Below, one piece after another: positions 14,217 to 18,049 of a DNA stretch of 18,049 bases. Where the stretch lies: NCBI GenBank assembly GCA_964546285.1, contig CAZJJK010000066.1, positions 1 through 18,049 of the forward strand. Reading direction: 5' to 3'. Origin of the DNA: CAZJJK01 sp964546285. Lineage in GTDB: Bacteria; Spirochaetota; Spirochaetia; Treponematales; Breznakiellaceae. The notes under the pieces were generated by a model, which was given only the letters and a program-made list of their open reading frames with translations, was not told where the DNA came from and ran no database searches. The position numbers and the translations under genes are program-made. The stretch's first letter is position 1. Each line of letters begins with the position of its first letter.

Positions 14217-15380
14217 ATGATGACTAAACGACTAGGACCGGTCCTAATATTGCTTCTTCTCGTTCCCGTATTGAGCTTTGGACAGATAGATTTGAGCGCG
14301 CTCAACACCGACGTTCAAACGCTGTTCACGTCCGTAGGCCGCGACCTTTCGCCCAGTCTTCATCAGATGGCTGTCAGCGGGTTCGATTCCGTAGGCGAAG
14401 CGCGCCTCAACGGGTGGACCCGCTTCTATGTAACGCCTTTAAGCGTTGGCCTCACCACTTTCAACGGACTTGGTTCGGTCTTGGACAAGACTAACGCCGA
14501 ATATCCGGATACCTGGGCCTTCACGCTCTTGGAGATACCGACCTTAATTAAAAATATGGCGGCTTCGAATGAAACCGGCGCGGCTATCTTCGAGACGCTG
14601 ACGACCAAGGCCGCCCTTTTGCCGTCTATTCGTATGGGCTTTGGTTTTCCCCTGCCCTGGGATCTTGAGCTCCTAGTCAACGGTATTTATATCCCCGAAG
14701 CGCTTACGACCTGGGGTATAAATTTGCTAGGCGATACTATGGCGGATTTGCCTATCGACTTGAAAGCCATCGGGCTCAATTTCAATATGTTCACCTTGGG
14801 CGGCACGCTTCGTAAAATCCTATTGGCGGATAAGAACGGTTTCTGGCGGCCTTCCTTGTCTCTTGGGGCGAGCTATGTGTATTCCAGCACCTCTTTTGGG
14901 GCCGATAACTTCAATATGGCGGCGCTCGGTCAGGAAAACGGCGTTGAGATCTCTGGGACAGGTACACTTAACATGGCCGGTAAGCTTGGTTTCGCGGCGT
15001 CCACTCACGCTATCGGCGCCGTTCTTCATGTCAGCAAGAGGCTCCTCTTTATCTTTACCCCTTATTTGAAAGCCGCGGCCTACTATCATGTATCTAATTA
15101 CGATTCCGAATTCGATGTAAGCGCGGTGTTAGACCCCAATACGCCCACTGATTCAAGCGATGACATAGAGCAGGCGTTGAACGCGCCGGTCAGCCTAGTG
15201 ACCGAGGATGTGTCTATCGTTCTTACGGGCGGTTTAGAGATAAACCTGCCTGTTATCACGCTTTTTACAGCTCTATCGTTGGATCTTGAACAGCCGCTTA
15301 TAGATATAAGCGCTTTCACGCTTGACGGATTCGCGCTCAACGGTTTGGGCGTGAATGTCGGTCTACGCCTCCAGATTTAG
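14217..15380 (+). CDS. Secreted envelope protein, probable beta-barrel, last gene of the operon
   Basis: 387 residues with a signal peptide (MMTKRLGPVLILLLLVPVLSFGQ). The mature part has many amphipathic strands and glycine-aromatic turns (RMGFGFPLPWDLELLVNGIY, PSLSLGASYVYSSTSFG, LFIFTPYLKAAAYYHVSNY, and a final NGLGVNVGLRLQI), consistent with an outer-membrane or periplasmic beta protein. I recall a similar layout in uncharacterised Bacteroidetes proteins (DUF6588) but cannot claim membership. The open frame begins at 14130 inside the lipoprotein gene. AAGGA at 14205-14209 places the start at ATG 14217 or the adjacent ATG 14220. It ends 17 bases before a strong terminator. Confidence 0.72.
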   Translation: MMTKRLGPVLILLLLVPVLSFGQIDLSALNTDVQTLFTSVGRDLSPSLHQMAVSGFDSVGEARLNGWTRFYVTPLSVGLTTFNGLGSVLDKTNAEYPDTWAFTLLEIPTLIKNMAASNETGAAIFETLTTKAALLPSIRMGFGFPLPWDLELLVNGIYIPEALTTWGINLLGDTMADLPIDLKAIGLNFNMFTLGGTLRKILLADKNGFWRPSLSLGASYVYSSTSFGADNFNMAALGQENGVEISGTGTLNMAGKLGFAASTHAIGAVLHVSKRLLFIFTPYLKAAAYYHVSNYDSEFDVSAVLDPNTPTDSSDDIEQALNAPVSLVTEDVSIVLTGGLEINLPVITLFTALSLDLEQPLIDISAFTLDGFALNGLGVNVGLRLQI

Positions 15381-15397
15381 GCAAGTCTTTTCAAGCT

Positions 15398-15428
15398 AAA
15401 AAGCCCGGCTTCGCGCCGGGCTTTTTTT
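15398..15428. terminator. Strong bidirectional rho-independent terminator
   Basis: Seven-base arms gcccggc / gccgggc close on ttcgc and are extended by A5/T5. They are followed by seven Ts on the plus strand and five Ts on the minus strand. It lies between the converging envelope operon (stop 15378-15380) and the GDPD gene (stop 15449-15451) and serves both. Confidence 0.92.
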
Positions 15429-15448
15429 ATCTGACGTGGTTTAGGGCC

Positions 15449-16228
15449 TTATCGCCCGGACAAAAGCGGGACGAGGTCTTGGGGACGGTTCGTGATTATT
15501 CCCTCGCAGCCGGATTGAAGCAAACGCTGGGCGCTCGCGCTGTCGTCTATGGTCCATGGTACGACGGGACGGCCTTTGCGGTTCAGCGCCGCCTCCGCGA
15601 AGCGTTTTGCTTGGGCGGCGTCCGGCTTTAGATAATCGCAGCCGGAAAGCCAGCGGCCTTGGCCGCGCCGAAGGTAACAAGGGACGCCGGCGTCGCCGCT
15701 CCAGATGATCGCGGTAGCGTATTCCGGCGCGAATAATTTGAAGGCGGCGATGGCACTGGGATTGAACGAGGAAACGACGATTCCCTCCGGCTTGGCCTGG
15801 GGATGGTCGCGGAGCGCGGCCGCCAAAGTCCGGGGCAGAGGGTCATTCGTCAATAAGCGTGTTTTAAGTTCGATATCGATATATAACTTGGACCCGAATT
15901 CATCCAGTACGTCCGTCAGCAGGGGTAGCCGTTCGCCGGTAAAAGCGGGGGAGTAGGGGGCGCCGGCGTCCAAGTGGGAAAGCTCGTCCCATGAGCGCTC
16001 TTCTATGATCGAAGTTACGCCGGTGGTTCTCTGGGTGTTGGCGTCATGGCAGACCACCAGTTCCCCGCTGGCGCAGCGGTGGATATCGAGCTCTATGCCC
16101 GGCGCCTCATACTGTCGCGCCAGACGGAAGGAAGCCATGGTATTTTCCGGCGCCAGCGACGAACAGCCTCGGTGGGCGAAAATAAGCGGCCGGGGGCGAT
16201 CTTTTAGAAGGGGGACACGGCGCGTCAT
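15449..16228 (-). CDS. Glycerophosphodiester phosphodiesterase
   Basis: 259-residue GDPD-family enzyme that hydrolyses glycerophosphodiesters to an alcohol and glycerol 3-phosphate. Visible active-site residues are His19-Arg20 (FAHRG), the APENT segment, Glu46 and Asp48 (IELDIH), catalytic His61 (VVCHDAN, then R-TTG) and metal-ligand Glu119 (YIDIELK). The C-terminus has the usual barrel end (VVPWTIDD, GCEGIITNRPQDL). There is no signal peptide, so it is cytosolic, like UgpQ rather than periplasmic GlpQ; I leave the symbol blank because the substrate range is unknown. The ATG overlaps the TGA of the preceding coiled-coil gene (ATGA), with AGAAGG 6 bases upstream. It is the last gene of a three-gene operon ending at the bidirectional terminator. 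Confidence 0.93.
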   Translation of the reverse strand: MTRRVPLLKDRPRPLIFAHRGCSSLAPENTMASFRLARQYEAPGIELDIHRCASGELVVCHDANTQRTTGVTSIIEERSWDELSHLDAGAPYSPAFTGERLPLLTDVLDEFGSKLYIDIELKTRLLTNDPLPRTLAAALRDHPQAKPEGIVVSSFNPSAIAAFKLFAPEYATAIIWSGDAGVPCYLRRGQGRWLSGCDYLKPDAAQAKRFAEAALNRKGRPVVPWTIDDSASAQRLLQSGCEGIITNRPQDLVPLLSGR

Positions 16229-16785
16229 GCCTGGCCTTCTTCACCCTTATGCTCGTTCGGCGCCGCTTCGTCAGCCTTCGCTTCTTCCGTTCCGGAAGGA
16301 GGCTCTGTCGGTACGGGCGCTAAACCCATTTTGGCCTTTAAGGCGGCTAGGGCGCTTTCGGCGTTGGCGGCGCGCTCCAATGTGGCCAGGTCGTTGTTGG
16401 TTTTGACCACGTCCTCATCGCCGGGCAGATGGCCCGCGGCCATGAGTATTTCCTGCTCCAACAGGTCCGGGTCTACGCTGCGCTGACGGGCGGCGACACC
16501 GGGCAGTTTACGGCGAAGCTCGTTTACCGTGGCGCGAAGTTCCTCGGTTTCTTGGGCAAGTTTATCGCGTTTTACCGATAGTGTAATAACTTCCCGCTCC
16601 GCCGCGGCGATAAGTTCGCTCTGCCCGGCGTCAAGGGCTAAACGCGAGCGTTTACGCCATTTCTCCAATTCGGCTTCCACTTCCGCTAAGGCGTTTTCGC
16701 TGAGCTTAAGGGCCGCGACATGGGAGATGAGGAAGTCTTTAGCTTGATTCTCGGTTAAGCCGGTAAGATCGTTTGTTTGGTCCAT
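16225..16785 (-). CDS. Coiled-coil protein of unknown function
   Basis: 186-residue soluble protein without signal peptide or membrane segment. Residues about 25-97 are highly charged heptad-like helix (ALAEVEAELEKWRKRSRLAL, AAAEREVITLSVKRDKL, ETEELRATVNELRRKL), predicted coiled coil. A shorter helix follows at about 125-150 and then an acidic Pro/Glu-rich tail. I do not recognise a family; the helical pattern resembles PspA-like or cytoplasmic scaffold proteins only in a general way. AAAGGAGG lies 5 bases before the ATG, inside the end of the upstream oxidoreductase gene, with which it overlaps by 31 bases. It overlaps the downstream GDPD gene by 4 bases. The tight overlaps suggest coordinated translation. 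Confidence 0.8.
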   Translation of the reverse strand: MDQTNDLTGLTENQAKDFLISHVAALKLSENALAEVEAELEKWRKRSRLALDAGQSELIAAAEREVITLSVKRDKLAQETEELRATVNELRRKLPGVAARQRSVDPDLLEQEILMAAGHLPGDEDVVKTNNDLATLERAANAESALAALKAKMGLAPVPTEPPSGTEEAKADEAAPNEHKGEEGQA

Positions 16786-17603
16786 GACAGCCTCCTTTCA
16801 TTATGTAAAGCGCTTCGGGGAACGCCGAGTTTGCGTAAGCCTTTATTTAATTCCGCCGCGATGTTTTTAGGGGCGTTGATCCAATAGGAGGAGGATTCCC
16901 AAGCATACAGCTCTGGATTTAGGCAAAGGCCTTTTGGTATAAGGCGGCGCAGACGTTCCGCGCTTAAGCGTCCTTTTTCGCCGCGCCAGAGCGGATCTCC
17001 GCTAAGACAAGGGATCACGCGTAAGCGGGCGGCCCTTTTGGCGGCGTTTTCCAATTCGGCCAGCGCGAAAAGATCGTCTCTTGAGCGAGCTCCCCAGATA
17101 AGAAGGGCGCGGCGCTCGCTGTCGGCGTCCGCTATAAAGCGGAACATGGATAGAAAGGGCGCCGCTCCAATGCCGATGGCGATAAAGACAAGCCGAGCGG
17201 CGCCGCTCGTTAAGCGGTAACTGAAACGGCCGTAGGGCCCATCGGTCTTGGCCTTACCTATTTTGCCGTCCTGTAATAGGGCGCGCAACGCTCCCGTCCA
17301 ATCGTCCTGATCCCGTACATAAAAGTCAAGAAAGCCGGTTTCCGTGGGCGAGGAAGCGACCGAAAAAGCTCGGGCAACGGATAAAAGGCCCCTGTCGGGA
17401 AAGCTTAAGCGGAAGTATTGGCCTGGCAGAAAAGCGGGAAAGCTGTGGCTCTCCGGGGTTAGGCGAACAAGAAAGGTTCGACGCGGCGAATGGAACCTGT
17501 CCCCTGACGCCATCCATAGGGCGGAGCTTGGTCGTTTCCACCCCGTAAAACAGGTTTCGCGAAGCTTTGCTGTTGGATTATGTCTGGTAAGCGCGGAACG
17601 CAT
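16755..17603 (-). CDS. FNR-type flavin oxidoreductase (ferredoxin/flavodoxin reductase superfamily)
   Basis: 282 residues with the two-domain ferredoxin-NADP reductase fold. The FAD domain has FLPGQYFRLSFP (about 58-69), RAFSVASSP (78-86, the RxYS-type flavin motif) and GPYGRFSY (122-129). The NAD(P) domain has FIAIGIGAAPFLSM (140-153), LLIWGARSRDDL (167-178) and a C-terminal YWINAPK...LRKLGVPRSALHNER, equivalent to the usual 'C/NGP...L...GV....I..E' end. There is no 2Fe-2S Cys cluster or membrane domain, so electron donor and acceptor are unknown. The N-terminal 35 residues are not typical, and a later start is possible. No Shine-Dalgarno precedes ATG 17603; instead TACACT ends exactly 6 bases upstream. 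First gene of the FNR / coiled-coil / GDPD operon, divergent from aroA. Confidence 0.85.
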   Translation of the reverse strand: MRSALTRHNPTAKLRETCFTGWKRPSSALWMASGDRFHSPRRTFLVRLTPESHSFPAFLPGQYFRLSFPDRGLLSVARAFSVASSPTETGFLDFYVRDQDDWTGALRALLQDGKIGKAKTDGPYGRFSYRLTSGAARLVFIAIGIGAAPFLSMFRFIADADSERRALLIWGARSRDDLFALAELENAAKRAARLRVIPCLSGDPLWRGEKGRLSAERLRRLIPKGLCLNPELYAWESSSYWINAPKNIAAELNKGLRKLGVPRSALHNERRLSWTKQTILPA

Positions 17604-17747
17604 GAGGATAGTGTAATCTAAAGCGGAGATTTCGTCCCCTTCTTGTCGCTTAACTTCGCGTCCTTTCTGTTTTATTAGCGAATATAGCGGCCTCGTTTAA
17701 GGACTAAGCCCTTGAAGGTTAATGACGTTTGTCGCTATTCTGTCTAA
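17604..17747. promoter_or_regulatory. Divergent FNR / aroA promoter region with candidate leaderless -10 elements
   Basis: On the minus strand TACACT (17615-17610) ends 6 bases before the FNR ATG. On the plus strand TATTCT (17736-17741) ends 6 bases before the aroA ATG, with TTGAAG (17712-17717) 18 bases upstream as a possible -35. Neither gene has a Shine-Dalgarno. Between them no further structure or ORF is evident. Confidence 0.45.
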
Positions 17748-18049
17748 ATGCGTTCTCTTATCAAGCCCAAGGTTTTCAGTGCCGATATACGCGTTCCCTC
17801 GTCAAAGTCACATACGATTAGGCGGCTTCTATTCGCCGCCTTAGCCGAAGGCGAGTCGCTGATAGAGCGGCCTTTGGATTCGCTGGATACGCGGTCCTGT
17901 TTGGCCGCCTGCCGGGCTTTTGGTGCGGCAATCAAGGAAAGCGGGCGGGGCGAGAAGCTAGTCTGGACTATCGGCGGCTTGGGGCTTGGCGACGGCGGCG
18001 GGGTCTACCGCGAGTTGCCCACTCCAGAATCGATAATCGATGTAGGCAA
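17748..18049 (+). CDS. aroA: 3-phosphoshikimate 1-carboxyvinyltransferase (EPSP synthase), 5' part
   Basis: The sixth step of the shikimate pathway: transfer of enolpyruvyl from PEP to shikimate 3-phosphate, leading to chorismate. The frame starts at ATG 17748, directly after an in-frame TAA (17745-17747), and is open to the window edge (100 codons visible of about 430). The N-terminal signature is clear: VPSSKSHTIRRLLFAALAEGES corresponds to the family's PGSKS-T-RALLLAALA-G substrate-binding loop, with the conserved Lys and Ser. D-DTRSC-AACRAFGA and W-I-GLG follow in the expected order. Near residues 84-90 the usual GNSGT/GNAGT region has not yet been reached. There is no Shine-Dalgarno; a TATTCT hexamer 6 bases upstream suggests a leaderless message. 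Truncated only by the window. Confidence 0.88.
   Translation, partial: MRSLIKPKVFSADIRVPSSKSHTIRRLLFAALAEGESLIERPLDSLDTRSCLAACRAFGAAIKESGRGEKLVWTIGGLGLGDGGGVYRELPTPESIIDVG

Noticed and set aside
1..18049. CRISPR array, tRNA or rRNA genes
   Set aside because: No regularly spaced direct repeats, cloverleaf with a T-loop, or conserved rRNA segments were found by eye on either strand. A covariance-model search would settle small RNAs.

Overview
The window reads as the chromosome of a spirochaete, most like a Treponema of moderate GC content. This is an inference from gene content: a CHASE2-type adenylate cyclase with a distinctive C-terminal tail, a FecR-domain protein with treponemal-style secreted, barrel-like and lipoprotein neighbours, a methyl-accepting chemotaxis protein and a small TrpR-family regulator. 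No rRNA, tRNA or CRISPR array is visible.

Left part (1-3613): accessory and decaying DNA. One apparently intact gene, a PfkB-family sugar kinase (527-1462), is GC-rich and sits among broken sequence. Around it are remains of a membrane-protein-like frame, a small ORF with an interrupted companion frame, an IS256-family transposase fragment, an IS21 istA pseudogene with three in-frame stops, two diverged IS256-type ends in direct orientation, and a membrane-anchored AraC-type regulator broken by a stop and a frameshift. A 20-base exact repeat links positions 93 and 3041.

Middle left (3568-6522, minus strand): a chemotaxis receptor followed by an orphan periplasmic binding protein, with a very good promoter (TTGACT-16-TATAAT) upstream and a hairpin plus T7 terminator downstream. 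A TrpR-family gene lies just upstream of that promoter.

Middle (6577-15428): a class III adenylate cyclase (minus) is divergent from a five-gene plus-strand operon. The operon encodes a small secreted protein, a probable outer-membrane barrel, a FecR-domain protein with a long Ala/Glu-rich helix, a propeller-like lipoprotein and a second envelope protein. It ends at a strong bidirectional terminator. The five genes look like parts of one envelope assembly, and their divergent pairing with the cyclase suggests a link to cAMP signalling.

Right part (15449-18049): a minus-strand operon with overlapping genes (FNR-type oxidoreductase, coiled-coil protein, glycerophosphodiester phosphodiesterase), divergent from the 5' end of aroA, which runs off the window.

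One cross-cutting pattern stands out. The three genes without a Shine-Dalgarno sequence (trpR-like, FNR, aroA) each carry a TAnnnT hexamer ending exactly 6 bases before the ATG, as expected for leaderless transcripts.
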